A stretch of DNA of 64,000 nt from Flavobacterium luteum (GCF_008806775.1 NZ_WAEM01000007.1:112023-176022), one strand, 5' to 3'; shown: positions 1 to 8,838, numbered from the stretch's first letter. Notes: generated by a model not told the origin, from the letters alone. Numbers and translations are program-made.

Positions 1-1025
1 AAAGAAAAATCATTCATGAGGGATTAGAAAACGGCAGCTTACACATTATCATTGGAACTCATGCCTTGCTAGAAGACAAAGTAAAATTTAAAAATTTAGG
101 ATTGGCTATTATCGATGAGCAGCATCGTTTTGGTGTAGAGCAACGTTCTAAATTGTGGAAAAAAAATGAGATTCCGCCACACGTTTTAGTCATGACCGCC
201 ACACCTATTCCGCGAACTTTGGCAATGAGTTTGTATGGCGATTTAGATATTTCAGTCATTGATGAATTGCCTCCTGGACGAAAACCCATACAAACGGTGC
301 ATCGTTTTGATTCAGACAGATTAAAGGTTTGGAAATTCATTCGGGATGAAATTGCCAAGGGCAGACAAATTTATATTGTTTATCCATTGATTCAGGAATC
401 AGAAAAAATGGATTTTAAAGATTTGATGGACGGTTATGAAAGTATTTCTCGCGATTTTCCTTTACCTCAATATGCCATTTCTATACTGCATGGCAAAATG
501 AAACCTGCCGATAAAGATGCCGAAATGAAACGTTTTGCAGAGGGAAAAACGAATATAATGGTTGCTACAACAGTTATTGAAGTTGGTGTAAATATCCCAA
601 ATGCAAGTGTTATGATTATAGAAAGTGCGGAGCGTTTTGGACTTTCGCAACTGCATCAATTGCGAGGTCGTGTGGGTCGTGGAGCCGAACAAAGTTATTG
701 TATATTAATGACTTCTCACAAATTATCAAGCGACAGCAAAACCCGAATGGAAACGATGTGTAGAACCAATGATGGATTTGAAATTGCGGAGGTAGATTTG
801 AAGTTAAGAGGTCCCGGAGATTTAATGGGAACCCAACAAAGTGGAGTACTCAATTTGCGAATTGCTGATATTGTTCGCGATAAAGATATTTTACTACTTG
901 CAAGACATCATGCGGTCAAACTTTTAAAAGAAGATGCGCCTATGCAAAAACCCGAACATGCTGCTTTGAGATTGGCATTTATAGAATTGACAAAAAAGAA
1001 AAATATTTGGAATTATATTAGCTAA
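1..1025 (+). CDS. recG: ATP-dependent DNA helicase RecG, C-terminal part (5' end outside window)
   Basis: RecG is a monomeric superfamily 2 helicase that remodels stalled replication forks and Holliday junctions. The reading frame is open from the first bases of the window (frame of position 3), so the gene starts upstream and only about the last 340 residues are seen. Visible helicase motifs are DEQHRFG (motif II region), TATPIPRT (motif III), the block TTVIEVGVNIPNA, and QLRGRVGRG (motif VI). The C-terminal DLKLRGPGDLMGTQQSG block is diagnostic of RecG rather than of PriA or Mfd. The next gene, pheT, is about 50 bases downstream behind its own -7-type element. The identity is secure; the N-terminal wedge domain cannot be assessed. 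Confidence 0.95.
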   Translation, partial: RKIIHEGLENGSLHIIIGTHALLEDKVKFKNLGLAIIDEQHRFGVEQRSKLWKKNEIPPHVLVMTATPIPRTLAMSLYGDLDISVIDELPPGRKPIQTVHRFDSDRLKVWKFIRDEIAKGRQIYIVYPLIQESEKMDFKDLMDGYESISRDFPLPQYAISILHGKMKPADKDAEMKRFAEGKTNIMVATTVIEVGVNIPNASVMIIESAERFGLSQLHQLRGRVGRGAEQSYCILMTSHKLSSDSKTRMETMCRTNDGFEIAEVDLKLRGPGDLMGTQQSGVLNLRIADIVRDKDILLLARHHAVKLLKEDAPMQKPEHAALRLAFIELTKKKNIWNYIS

Positions 1026-1040
1026 ATGATAATTGATAAT

Positions 1041-1048
1041 TATCTTTG
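1041..1048 (+). promoter_or_regulatory. Bacteroidota -7 promoter element upstream of pheT
   Basis: TATCTTTG matches the Bacteroidota -7 consensus TAnnTTTG and lies 27 bases before the pheT ATG. No clear TTG -33 element is seen at the usual 17-20 base spacing, so only the -7 half is supported. Confidence 0.55.
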
Positions 1049-1075
1049 ACAACTTGAAAATAGAGTAACAATATC

Positions 1076-3496
1076 ATGAAAATATCGTACAACTGGTTAA
1101 AACAATTCATTAAAATTGATTGGAAATCTGACGAAACTGCAGCTTTACTAACTGACTTAGGTCTTGAAGTAGAGATTGTTGAAAAATACCAATCGGTAAA
1201 AGGAGGTTTAGAAGGAATTGTTGTAGGCCATGTTTTGACTTGTGAACAACACCCTAACGCCGACCGATTAAAAGTTACCACAGTGGATTTAGGCGATGGA
1301 ATTCCAGTACAAATAGTATGTGGTGCCAGTAATGTTGCTGCAGGACAAAAAGTACCAGTTGCTACCATAGGAACTACTTTATACGACAAAAACGGAGATC
1401 CTTTTGTTATAAAAAAAGGGAAAATTCGGGATCAAGAAAGTCACGGAATGATTTGTGCCGAAGATGAATTGGGTCTGGGAACGAGTCATGAAGGTATTAT
1501 GATTTTAGATGCTGCATTAAAACCTGGAACATCGGTTGCTAAAGTATTCAAAATTGAAAATGATGAAATATTCGAAATTGGCTTAACACCAAACCGAGCT
1601 GATGCAATGAGCCATTTAGGAACGGCTAGAGATTTAAGAGCAGGTTTAATTCAGAGTGGTATGAATCTGGAATTGATTACGCCATCTGTCAGTAATTTTA
1701 GAGTAGATAAACGTACTTTAAAAATTGATGTTAGTATTAAAGATGCTAAACTTTCTCCAAGATATTGCGGAGTAACCATTTCGGGAATTACCATAAAAGC
1801 TTCTCCTGAATGGTTGCAAAATCGTTTAAAATCAATAGGATTAAATCCGAAAAATAATATTATAGATGTTACAAATTATGTATTACATGAATTAGGGCAG
1901 CCATTGCATGCATTTGATGCTTCAAAAATTAATGGCAAAATTGTTGTAAAAACGCTACCAACAGGAACCAAATTTACTACTCTTGACGATATAGAAAGAA
2001 CCTTACACGAAGAAGACTTAATGATTTGTGATGATAAAGGTCCGCTTTGCATTGCTGGCGTTTTTGGCGGAAAAAATTCGGGAGTTACTGAAAACACTAC
2101 TAATATCTTTTTAGAAAGCGCTTATTTTAATCCTGTAAGTATTAGAAAAACGGCCAAAAGGCATACTTTAAGTACCGATGCTTCGTTTCGATTTGAAAGA
2201 GGTGTTGATCCTACAATTACCGAATATGCTTTAAAACGTGCCGCTTTATTAATACAAGAAGTAGCTGGAGGCGAAATTACATCGGATATTATTGATATTT
2301 ATCCCAAAAAGATAGCTGATTTTCCTGTGTTTTTAAATTTTGCTAAAACATCTAAATTAATAGGTCAAGAATTGCCTAAAGAAATCATCAAAAAGATTTT
2401 GGCATCGCTCGACATTAAAGTAAATAGTGTTACCGATGCTGGCTTAGGACTTACAGTTCCTGCCTATAGAGTTGATGTACAAAGAGAGGTTGATGTTATT
2501 GAAGAAATCCTTCGAGTGTACGGATACAACAACATCAATTTTACCAAAAAACTAAATGCTACTGTTTCCAACTCTGCCAGAACCGAAGATTATAAAGTTC
2601 AAAATATTATTGGAACACAACTGAATTCTTTGGGATTTCATGAAATGATGGCCAATTCATTGACTTCTCCTGAGTATGTTGAACTATCTGAGCTATTGCA
2701 AAAAGAGCATAATGTAATGATGTTAAATCCTTTAAGTAGCGATTTATCTGCTATGAGGCAATCATTATTGTTTTCAGGATTAGAAGCCGTTTCCTATAAT
2801 ATAAATCGCAAAAATTCCGATTTAAAATTATTCGAATTCGGAAAATCGTATCATAATTTCTCTACAGGATATGAAGAACAAAAACATCTAACGCTTTTTG
2901 TTACCGGAAATCGAACGTCAGAAAGTTGGACAAGTCCAGAAAAAGCTACTGATTTCTTTTTATTCAAAGGCTATATTGAAGCAACACTTTCTAGATTAGG
3001 GATTTGTAAAACCAAAAATGAACCTGTTAAATCTGATGTCTTTGCCGAAGGAATTGCTATTGCTGTAGGTGATGAAATAGTAGTAGAATTTGGAACTATT
3101 AAAAAAACAATTTTAAAACATTTTGATGTAAAGCAAGAAGTGTTTTTTGCCGATTTTAATTGGTCGTTGGTTTTAAAACTACTTTCCAACAAAATTAAAT
3201 TTACAGATATTCCTAAATATCCTGAAGTAAGAAGGGATTTAGCTTTATTGCTAGATGAAAACATCGCATTTGATTCAATATATAAAATTGCGAGACAATC
3301 TGAAAAGTCATTATTAAAAAACATCAATCTTTTTGATGTATATCAGGGTAAAAATTTACCTGAAGGAAAAAAATCCTATGCCGTAAGTTTTACCATTCAA
3401 GACAGCACAAAAACACTTACAGACGAGCAAATTGATAAAGTGATGACTAAATTACAAAAGAATTTTATTGCTGAACTTGGAGCAAGTTTACGATAG
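1076..3496 (+). CDS. pheT: Phenylalanine--tRNA ligase beta subunit
   Basis: This is the beta chain of the alpha2beta2 cytoplasmic enzyme that charges tRNA(Phe). The 806-residue length is normal for the family. The N-terminus (MKISYNWLKQFI) is typical, followed by an EMAP-type tRNA-binding domain at about residues 40-150 (EGIVVGHVLTCEQHPNADRL), the B3/B4 editing region (GVFGG at about 326-330), the B5 domain and a C-terminal anticodon-binding FDX-ACB domain at about 710-806 (PKYPEVRRDLALL). The start ATG at 1076 matches family length and sits downstream of a TAnnTTTG element. The gene is monocistronic here, ending in a hairpin terminator. pheS is not in the window, which is common in Flavobacteriia. 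Confidence 0.97.
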   Translation: MKISYNWLKQFIKIDWKSDETAALLTDLGLEVEIVEKYQSVKGGLEGIVVGHVLTCEQHPNADRLKVTTVDLGDGIPVQIVCGASNVAAGQKVPVATIGTTLYDKNGDPFVIKKGKIRDQESHGMICAEDELGLGTSHEGIMILDAALKPGTSVAKVFKIENDEIFEIGLTPNRADAMSHLGTARDLRAGLIQSGMNLELITPSVSNFRVDKRTLKIDVSIKDAKLSPRYCGVTISGITIKASPEWLQNRLKSIGLNPKNNIIDVTNYVLHELGQPLHAFDASKINGKIVVKTLPTGTKFTTLDDIERTLHEEDLMICDDKGPLCIAGVFGGKNSGVTENTTNIFLESAYFNPVSIRKTAKRHTLSTDASFRFERGVDPTITEYALKRAALLIQEVAGGEITSDIIDIYPKKIADFPVFLNFAKTSKLIGQELPKEIIKKILASLDIKVNSVTDAGLGLTVPAYRVDVQREVDVIEEILRVYGYNNINFTKKLNATVSNSARTEDYKVQNIIGTQLNSLGFHEMMANSLTSPEYVELSELLQKEHNVMMLNPLSSDLSAMRQSLLFSGLEAVSYNINRKNSDLKLFEFGKSYHNFSTGYEEQKHLTLFVTGNRTSESWTSPEKATDFFLFKGYIEATLSRLGICKTKNEPVKSDVFAEGIAIAVGDEIVVEFGTIKKTILKHFDVKQEVFFADFNWSLVLKLLSNKIKFTDIPKYPEVRRDLALLLDENIAFDSIYKIARQSEKSLLKNINLFDVYQGKNLPEGKKSYAVSFTIQDSTKTLTDEQIDKVMTKLQKNFIAELGASLR

Positions 3497-3520
3497 AATC
3501 TATTTAAAATCAAATCATAT

Positions 3521-3552
3521 ATCCCTGAATTTTAAGTTTAGGGATTTTTTTT
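3521..3552 (+). terminator. Rho-independent terminator of pheT
   Basis: ATCCCTGAA at 3521-3529 pairs with TTTAGGGAT at 3537-3545 (one G-U pair), with a 7-base loop and a run of T to 3552. Confidence 0.8.
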
Positions 3553-3638
3553 GGCCATTTCTTTTAAAGATATTACAATCCTTTTTATATCTATTTAAAA
3601 AATCATTACCTTTATTTAATGATTAGAATTTAGAACTA

Positions 3639-4031
3639 ATGAAAGTAAAGATTGTATCAATAATTACATTCCTCTTTATAGCTACTTCAATATCAGCTCA
3701 ATCTACTATTGATAAATGGGTTGCTATGAAAGATTTTCATGTTATTTTATCACAAACGTTTCATCCAGCCGAAGAAGGAAATTTGGAACCCATAAAATCG
3801 CGTTCCGAAGAATTCATGAACAAGGCTAACGATTTACTTCAATTAGATATTCCAGAAGAATTTAGAACAAAAGAAATTTTAATTTTATCAGAAAATTTGC
3901 AAATTAAAAGCAAAACTTTGCATGCATTAGTACTTTCTATTGCTCCAGATGAAGAAATAACAAAATCAATTACAGAAATCCACACTATTTTTCATCAAAT
4001 AATTGGACTTTGTACAGAAGAAAAAAAGTGA
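3639..4031 (+). CDS. Exported hypothetical protein, 130 residues
   Basis: I do not recognise a characterised family. An N-terminal signal peptide is clear (MKVKIVSIITFLFIATSISA, likely cleaved after ISA before QSTID), so the protein should be periplasmic. The mature part of about 110 residues looks entirely helical, with charged amphipathic stretches and histidines at KDFHVIL, QTFHP and LHALV. Overall this resembles small helical-bundle periplasmic proteins, but no CXXCH haem motif is present. A TACCTTTA stretch at 3607-3614, one base off the -7 consensus, could be the promoter. No operon partner is evident, as the next gene is 128 bases away with its own promoter-like element. Confidence 0.75.
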   Translation: MKVKIVSIITFLFIATSISAQSTIDKWVAMKDFHVILSQTFHPAEEGNLEPIKSRSEEFMNKANDLLQLDIPEEFRTKEILILSENLQIKSKTLHALVLSIAPDEEITKSITEIHTIFHQIIGLCTEEKK

Positions 4032-4127
4032 ATTTAGAAACAAAACTGCTCAAATTTATTAATGCTTTATAAATTTTTATTTCAAAAATCCAACAGTCTA
4101 AAAAACTAAAATTCAGAATTTATATTT

Positions 4128-4135
4128 TACATTTG
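4128..4135 (+). promoter_or_regulatory. -7 promoter element upstream of the pRiA4b ORF-3-like gene
   Basis: TACATTTG fits TAnnTTTG exactly and ends 23 bases before the ATG at 4159. No convincing -33 TTG is present. Confidence 0.5.
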
Positions 4136-4158
4136 CTTTTTCAACAAACAAAACGATT

Positions 4159-4698
4159 ATGGTTTATAAATTTAGAGTAATTCTCGATACCGAAGACGAT
4201 GTTTTCAGAGATATTGCGATACTTGAAGATGATACTTTAGAAGATTTACACAATGCTATAGTAAATGCTTTTGGCTTTGATGGCTTAGAAATTGCATCTT
4301 TTTATACATGTGATGATAAATGGAATCAGGACGAGGAGATTTCACTTTTTGATACTGGAGATGTTCCTGGCGAACAAAAAATAATGAGTGATTATATTTT
4401 GTCAGAAATACTAAATAAAGAAAACACCAAAATCATTTATGTTTATGATTTTCTAAACATGTGGACTTTCCTTGTTGAATTAGCTGCAATAGAAGAACAA
4501 ACACTTGGAAATGTGTATCCTGAAACCCTATTTTCGCATGGAATTATGCCACTAGATGCTCCCGAAAAAGATTTTGAAGCTGATATGAACGATGATATTT
4601 ATGGCGAATTTGAAGATGATTTTGATGAAGAAGATTTAGACATGCTTGATGGCGGAGAAAACTTTGAAGATTATGGCTTTGAAGAAAATTGGAATTAA
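4159..4698 (+). CDS. Plasmid pRiA4b ORF-3-like family protein
   Basis: The N-terminal half (MVYKFRVILDTEDDVFRDIAILEDDTLEDLHNAI, then FYTCDDKWNQDEEISLFD and YVYDFLNMWTFLVEL) matches the pRiA4b ORF-3-like family (PF07929), small ferredoxin-like-fold proteins of unknown biochemical role that occur free or fused to SEC-C domains. The C-terminal 40 residues are extremely acidic (repeated Asp/Glu with Gly), giving a very low pI. No signal peptide is present, so it should be cytoplasmic. The gene directly precedes the inverted-repeat-flanked four-helix-bundle element, with no sign that the two are functionally linked. Confidence 0.8.
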   Translation: MVYKFRVILDTEDDVFRDIAILEDDTLEDLHNAIVNAFGFDGLEIASFYTCDDKWNQDEEISLFDTGDVPGEQKIMSDYILSEILNKENTKIIYVYDFLNMWTFLVELAAIEEQTLGNVYPETLFSHGIMPLDAPEKDFEADMNDDIYGEFEDDFDEEDLDMLDGGENFEDYGFEENWN

Positions 4699-4716
4699 AT
4701 TTAAAATTGTTTAAAA

Positions 4717-4735
4717 GTTTAAAATTGTTTAAGAT
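4717..4735 (+). repeat. Left arm of 19-bp inverted repeat flanking the four-helix-bundle gene
   Basis: GTTTAAAATTGTTTAAGAT at 4717-4735 is the exact reverse complement of 5170-5188. The left flank also repeats TTTAAAATTGTTTAA directly (from about 4699 and again from 4718). The arms bracket the ORF at 4745-5140, like the terminal inverted repeats of 23S rRNA intervening sequences that encode the same protein family. Confidence 0.8.
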
Positions 4736-4744
4736 AGTTGCTTG

Positions 4745-5140
4745 ATGGCTACAATAAAAAGATTTGAGGATTTAGAAATTTGGCAAGAGGCAAGAAGACT
4801 ATCTAAAGAAGTTATTTCAATATCCAAAACCACTGAATTAAATAGAGATTTTAAACTTAAAGACCAAATTAAGGGTTCTTCAGGTTCAGTTATGGACAAT
4901 ATTGCCGAAGGATTTGAGCGAAACGGTAATGGTGAATTCAAACAATTTTTAGCTATAGAAAAGGGTTCTGCAGGAGAAACTCGTTCGCAATTATACAGAG
5001 TTTTCGATAATGAATACATAAATGAAATGCAATTCAATATCTTGATTGCTGAATACGAAAAATTAAGTGTTAAAATCCACAATTTCATCGTCTATTTAAA
5101 TAAAAAAGATTTTAAAGGAACCAAGTTTATTTCTTCTTAA
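4745..5140 (+). CDS. Four-helix-bundle protein (23S rRNA intervening-sequence protein family)
   Basis: This belongs to the S23/IVS family (PF05635, TIGR02436), first found inside intervening sequences of Leptospira 23S rRNA and widely scattered in Bacteroidota chromosomes; the molecular function is unknown. Diagnostic motifs are FEDLEIWQEARRL near the N-terminus, then DQIKGSSGSVMDNIAEGFER and FLAIEKGSAGETRSQL. The length (131 residues) is typical. ATG at 4745 is preferred over an in-frame TTG at 4742. The gene is bracketed by an exact 19-bp inverted repeat, suggesting a self-contained mobile or formerly mobile unit inserted between two unrelated genes. Confidence 0.9.
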   Translation: MATIKRFEDLEIWQEARRLSKEVISISKTTELNRDFKLKDQIKGSSGSVMDNIAEGFERNGNGEFKQFLAIEKGSAGETRSQLYRVFDNEYINEMQFNILIAEYEKLSVKIHNFIVYLNKKDFKGTKFISS

Positions 5141-5169
5141 ACAGTTTTAACCTTTTAAACAACCTTAAA

Positions 5170-5188
5170 ATCTTAAACAATTTTAAAC
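5170..5188 (-). repeat. Right arm of 19-bp inverted repeat flanking the four-helix-bundle gene
   Basis: ATCTTAAACAATTTTAAAC is the exact reverse complement of 4717-4735. The 5145-5188 stretch also holds related TTTTAAAC-like motifs mirroring the degenerate copies of the left flank. Confidence 0.8.
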
Positions 5189-5213
5189 AAAATATACATT
5201 ATTAAAATATCTA

Positions 5214-6272
5214 ATGATAAACTTATACAATACCCACATCGAAACACTTTCCATACATCGCGTTGGAAATAAAAGCCGCAATGAAGCTATTTTCTTGTCT
5301 GAACAACCGTACTCACTAAATGACGAGATTGTTCCCTTAATTAAAGAATATTTCTTTAAACCTTTTCGGGAAAAAGAGGAAAATTATTATCAGTTTGCCC
5401 ATGAAGTCGATTTAGATTACAATGACATGTATAAATATGCTTCAGAAATTTTTACAAACCCAAGTAATTTCCATGCGGTTTCTAAAAATATAACAACGCA
5501 TTTATTCGAGCAATCGAATCATCCTCATATTAAAAATGGCGAAGTGTATGTAACCTATTTGACCAATTTAAATATTGATAATAATGTTGTAGATGCGATA
5601 GGAATTTTTAAAAGCGAAATACAATCTGATTTTTTACAGTTTGAAGAAAAAGAGACGTCGTTAGAAATGATTTTACAACACGGAATCAACCTGAATAAAT
5701 TAGATAAAGGCTGTATTATATTTAACCATAAAAAAGAAGAAGGCTACAAGATTCTTACTGTTGATAGCAACCGTTATGATGCCAGATATTGGTTAGAACA
5801 TTTCCTTTCAGTTGATGCTTTTGAAGACGAAAATTTCATCACTAAGAAATACTTGAAATTCTGTCAAGGCTTTGCCAAAGATGTTGTTTTTCCTGCCGAA
5901 GACAAGAAAGAAGAAGTAATGTTCATGAACCGATCGGTGAACTATTTTGCTAAAAACGATCAGTTTGAAGAAACCAATTTCTTAAACGAAGTATTAGACA
6001 ATCCTGATTTGATTCCGGAGTTTAAAAACTACAAAGTAGACAAAGGCGAAAAATATTCTATCGAAGATATTACTACTTTCCCAATAGCCAATGCAGCGGT
6101 TTCTGATGCTAGAAAATCGATTAAAAACGTGATTAATTTGGATACTCATATTCAAATAAAAATGGATTTTATTAATCCCGAAAGTGCCGAAAAATATGTA
6201 GAAAAAGGCTGGGACGAAGAAAAACAAATGTATTATTATTTGGTTTACTTTAATAAGGAGCAGAAGAGTTAG
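5214..6272 (+). CDS. Nucleoid-associated protein, NdpA/YejK family
   Basis: The 352-residue protein matches the 37-kDa nucleoid-associated protein family (PF04245), whose members bind the bacterial nucleoid without a known enzymatic activity. Characteristic stretches are IHRVGNKSRNEAIFLSEQPY near the N-terminus, the central FLQFEEKETSLEMILQHGINLNKLDKGCIIFN block, and DARYWLEHFLSVDAFEDENF. No signal peptide or membrane segment is present. ATG at 5214 gives the normal family start (MINLYNTHIETLSIHRVG). The gene converges with 6321-7379 and shares a bidirectional terminator with it. Confidence 0.85.
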   Translation: MINLYNTHIETLSIHRVGNKSRNEAIFLSEQPYSLNDEIVPLIKEYFFKPFREKEENYYQFAHEVDLDYNDMYKYASEIFTNPSNFHAVSKNITTHLFEQSNHPHIKNGEVYVTYLTNLNIDNNVVDAIGIFKSEIQSDFLQFEEKETSLEMILQHGINLNKLDKGCIIFNHKKEEGYKILTVDSNRYDARYWLEHFLSVDAFEDENFITKKYLKFCQGFAKDVVFPAEDKKEEVMFMNRSVNYFAKNDQFEETNFLNEVLDNPDLIPEFKNYKVDKGEKYSIEDITTFPIANAAVSDARKSIKNVINLDTHIQIKMDFINPESAEKYVEKGWDEEKQMYYYLVYFNKEQKS

Positions 6273-6276
6273 AGAG

Positions 6277-6312
6277 AAAAAAGGCGTTTAAATAAACTTA
6301 AACGCCTTTTTT
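6277..6312. terminator. Bidirectional rho-independent terminator between convergent genes
   Basis: AAAAAAGGCGTTTAA (6277-6291) is perfectly complementary to TTAAACGCCTTTTTT (6298-6312), giving a 15-bp stem with a 6-base loop and T-runs usable in both directions. Confidence 0.9.
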
Positions 6313-6320
6313 CTCATACT

Positions 6321-7379
6321 TTACCTATCAAAAGCATTCGTGTTTTTATAATTTCGGGTAACAAACCCAAAAGCAGCTTTCATAACATTTCCCATAGATT
6401 TGGCTCTTTTAAAATTCAAATCATTAGTATAGCCGTACAATTCAAGTTTTAATTGTTTCAAATTGGCTTCTGGGGAAATCGAATCATTACCCATGATTTC
6501 AATTAATAATTCAATACGATTTTCGGCAGAGTGAATTCTTTTTGCTAATGCGGCTCGTTCTTCATTTTTATATTGCTCAATTGAACTTTCTTCCAATTTT
6601 CCTTTTACCAATTGTACCATTGGATAATTTTCTTTAAAAAACTGCGGTCTATAAACTTTAAAATTTCCTTCGTAACATTGCTGATCAAAATCTATTGGTC
6701 GTATTTTAAAAACAATTTGATCAAAATCATGAATAGGAACAATAACGTAATTATAGGCACGCATATCACCCAACAACCGAATCATGCAACGCTCGTTAAA
6801 CTTGACAAACTCTTTGGCAATTTGAGCTTTCTCGGTTTCGGTACATTTCTTTAAATGTTTTTTTATGAAAACATCACCGGGAATTCCAATAATATGTTCT
6901 TCGATTAACGTATCGTTAAACACTAAAAAATTGATTTTATCAGGCGAAAGAATGTCTTCTAATTCTAAACCATAAATTCGTGAAGCATCAGCTTTCTTAA
7001 TATAAAAATGAGTATAATTATCATTGAGAATGTTTCTAACTTTAACTCGAAAAGGTTTAGAATTTCCGAATGTACAGTAATCAATACAATCTACATTCAA
7101 AAACTTAATAATGCTTAAATTACCATCAGAATGCAATAGCGAATAAATTTTCTTTAATGTCAAATCAATTTCGGCTCTTTCAAATTCAGTATAATAGACC
7201 CGAATCCATAATGAATCTTGATTTTCAGCATCGTAGACATTTACCGAACCAGAAAAACGCAATAAATCATCATAACTTATCGAAACTTTCGATTTTCGAT
7301 CAAAACGCTCCAAATATTCCATTAATGAACTATTAACAGAATAAGATGGTTTTTTTAGAAGCATTAAAGGCTCGCTCAT
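6321..7379 (-). CDS. Conserved hypothetical cytoplasmic protein, 352 residues
   Basis: I do not recognise a characterised family. There is no signal peptide or transmembrane segment. One block (RCMIRLLGDMRAYNYVIVP at about 197-215, followed by IRPIDFDQQ) resembles the catalytic/metal-binding segment order of kinase-like folds (G-D-x-x-x-x-N then D-F-D), but no glycine-rich ATP loop is obvious, so a kinase-like fold is only a suggestion. The C-terminal 80 residues are Lys/Arg-rich and probably helical. A -7-type element (7396-7403) lies just upstream. The gene stands alone between a convergent terminator and a divergent small ORF. Confidence 0.7.
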   Translation of the reverse strand: MSEPLMLLKKPSYSVNSSLMEYLERFDRKSKVSISYDDLLRFSGSVNVYDAENQDSLWIRVYYTEFERAEIDLTLKKIYSLLHSDGNLSIIKFLNVDCIDYCTFGNSKPFRVKVRNILNDNYTHFYIKKADASRIYGLELEDILSPDKINFLVFNDTLIEEHIIGIPGDVFIKKHLKKCTETEKAQIAKEFVKFNERCMIRLLGDMRAYNYVIVPIHDFDQIVFKIRPIDFDQQCYEGNFKVYRPQFFKENYPMVQLVKGKLEESSIEQYKNEERAALAKRIHSAENRIELLIEIMGNDSISPEANLKQLKLELYGYTNDLNFKRAKSMGNVMKAAFGFVTRNYKNTNAFDR

Positions 7380-7395
7380 TGGTTTAACTTTTAAG

Positions 7396-7428
7396 CAAAT
7401 TTACGATAAAATTAAAATGGTATTGCAA
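7396..7428 (-). promoter_or_regulatory. Promoter for the 352-residue hypothetical gene
   Basis: On the minus strand TAAATTTG (7396-7403) matches TAnnTTTG, with a TTG at 7426-7428 at 22-base spacing, slightly long compared with the usual 17-20. The ATG is 17 bases downstream, at 7379. Confidence 0.45.
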
Positions 7429-7635
7429 CTACTATTTATTCATAATTTTAAATAAGAATTATATTTTTAAAATTTAAAGCCTACAATTCTAAATTACTCT
7501 TTATCAAGTTTTTAAAAATAGCAAAATTTGTAAGTTTACTAATATATTTTTATAATAAACAAGTACTTAATCGATGTAATTTGCTGTTTATCATACTTTT
7601 AAATACATTTACAGACTAATAAATTTTTCTAAAGC

Positions 7636-7875
7636 ATGATAAATTCAAAATTCAAAAACGTATTTATTGCAAGAAAATTATGGTGTTCCTTTTTTGGACA
7701 TCGATTTGTAACAACTAAAAATGTAACGAATCATTTTAAAGAATATAAATGTTGCAAATGCAATTTAGAATTGACTAATGATGAAAAAGGACGGAAAATT
7801 TTCCTAACCCCTGAATTAAAAGACATTAATAATACTCTAGAACTTTTTTATCAAAAAAGACATCATTTGGTTTGA
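7636..7875 (+). CDS. Small hypothetical protein with a CxxC pair
   Basis: This 79-residue basic protein has no recognised family. A YKCCKCNLELT segment (about 38-48) supplies a CxxC knuckle of the zinc-ribbon kind; upstream W-C-SFFGHRF offers another Cys and a His, so a single zinc site is conceivable. No signal peptide or TM segment is seen. The ORF lies alone after a 256-base AT-rich intergenic region in which I found no further gene. Codon use resembles its neighbours. Whether it is expressed is uncertain, but the composition and knuckle look more like a real gene than chance. Confidence 0.6.
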   Translation: MINSKFKNVFIARKLWCSFFGHRFVTTKNVTNHFKEYKCCKCNLELTNDEKGRKIFLTPELKDINNTLELFYQKRHHLV

Positions 7876-7944
7876 AATTTATTTTCTTTTTAAGGTAATA
7901 AATCCCTATCTTGTTCGTCCTATAAAAAATTAAAAGACGAAACC

Positions 7945-8838
7945 TTGGAAACCATTCTTTCTATTACTAATCTCAACAAACGATTTGGCTCGGTTCATGC
8001 AGTAAAAAATGTTTCGCTCGAAATACAAAAAGGCAATGTTTACGGAATATTAGGCCCAAACGGAAGTGGTAAATCGACTACATTAGGCATTGTTTTAAAT
8101 GTTGTTAATAAAACTTCTGGTGACTACAGTTGGTTTGGAGGTACTATGCAAACCCATGAAGCTTTAAGAAAAGTAGGTGCAATTATTGAACGTCCAAATT
8201 TTTATCCGTACATGACGGCTAGAGAAAATCTAGAATTAGTTTGTAAAATTAAAAACATAAATACTGCTAAAGTTCACGAAAAACTAGAATTAGTTGGTTT
8301 ATTAGAAAGAGAAAATAGCAAATTCAGCACTTTCTCACTAGGAATGAAACAGCGATTGGCAATAGCCTCTGCCCTACTAAACGACCCAGAAATTTTAATT
8401 CTTGACGAACCAACAAATGGTTTAGACCCACAGGGAATTCATCAAATTCGTGATATTATCAAACAAATCGCTGCACAGGGAACAACAATTTTATTGGCAT
8501 CGCACTTATTAGATGAAGTTGAAAAAGTGTGTACTCATGTGTTGGTTTTACGCAAAGGCGAAATATTATATTCTGGCAGGGTAAACGAAATGACAAGCAA
8601 TGAAGGTTTTTTTGAATTAGAAAGTGATGACAAAAGGGTTCTAAAATCTGTTTTGTTGCAACATCCATCAATAGATAAAGTAATTGATGAAAATAGTAAA
8701 GTATTAGTTTATCTAAAATCTCCACTGCAAGCTTCCGAATTAAACCGCTATTTGTTTGAGAAAAACATTGTTTTAAACCACTTAGTTAAACGTAAAAATA
8801 GTTTAGAAGAACAATTTTTAGAACTGACAAAGAAATGA
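7945..8838 (+). CDS. ABC transporter ATP-binding protein (DrrA/NatA/BcrA-like)
   Basis: This is the ATPase of a two-gene ABC-2-type exporter. Walker A is GPNGSGKST (37-45), the signature motif FSLGMKQRL is at about 131-139, Walker B is LILDEPTNGLDP and the H-loop is LLASHLLDEV. About 80 residues after the ABC fold (from about 218) form the short C-terminal extension typical of this class. The best start is a TTG at 7945 (ETILSITNLNKRFG follows), as no in-frame ATG lies at a suitable place. The permease starts 45 bases downstream. The substrate is unknown. GldA, the gliding-motility ATPase, was considered but its usual N-terminal sequence and context are absent. Confidence 0.88.
   Translation: METILSITNLNKRFGSVHAVKNVSLEIQKGNVYGILGPNGSGKSTTLGIVLNVVNKTSGDYSWFGGTMQTHEALRKVGAIIERPNFYPYMTARENLELVCKIKNINTAKVHEKLELVGLLERENSKFSTFSLGMKQRLAIASALLNDPEILILDEPTNGLDPQGIHQIRDIIKQIAAQGTTILLASHLLDEVEKVCTHVLVLRKGEILYSGRVNEMTSNEGFFELESDDKRVLKSVLLQHPSIDKVIDENSKVLVYLKSPLQASELNRYLFEKNIVLNHLVKRKNSLEEQFLELTKK

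Noticed and set aside
1018..1389. ORF on the minus strand overlapping the start of pheT (123 residues)
   Set aside because: It lies opposite a well-conserved pheT N-terminus, with Ser/Pro/Thr-rich translation typical of an antisense shadow.
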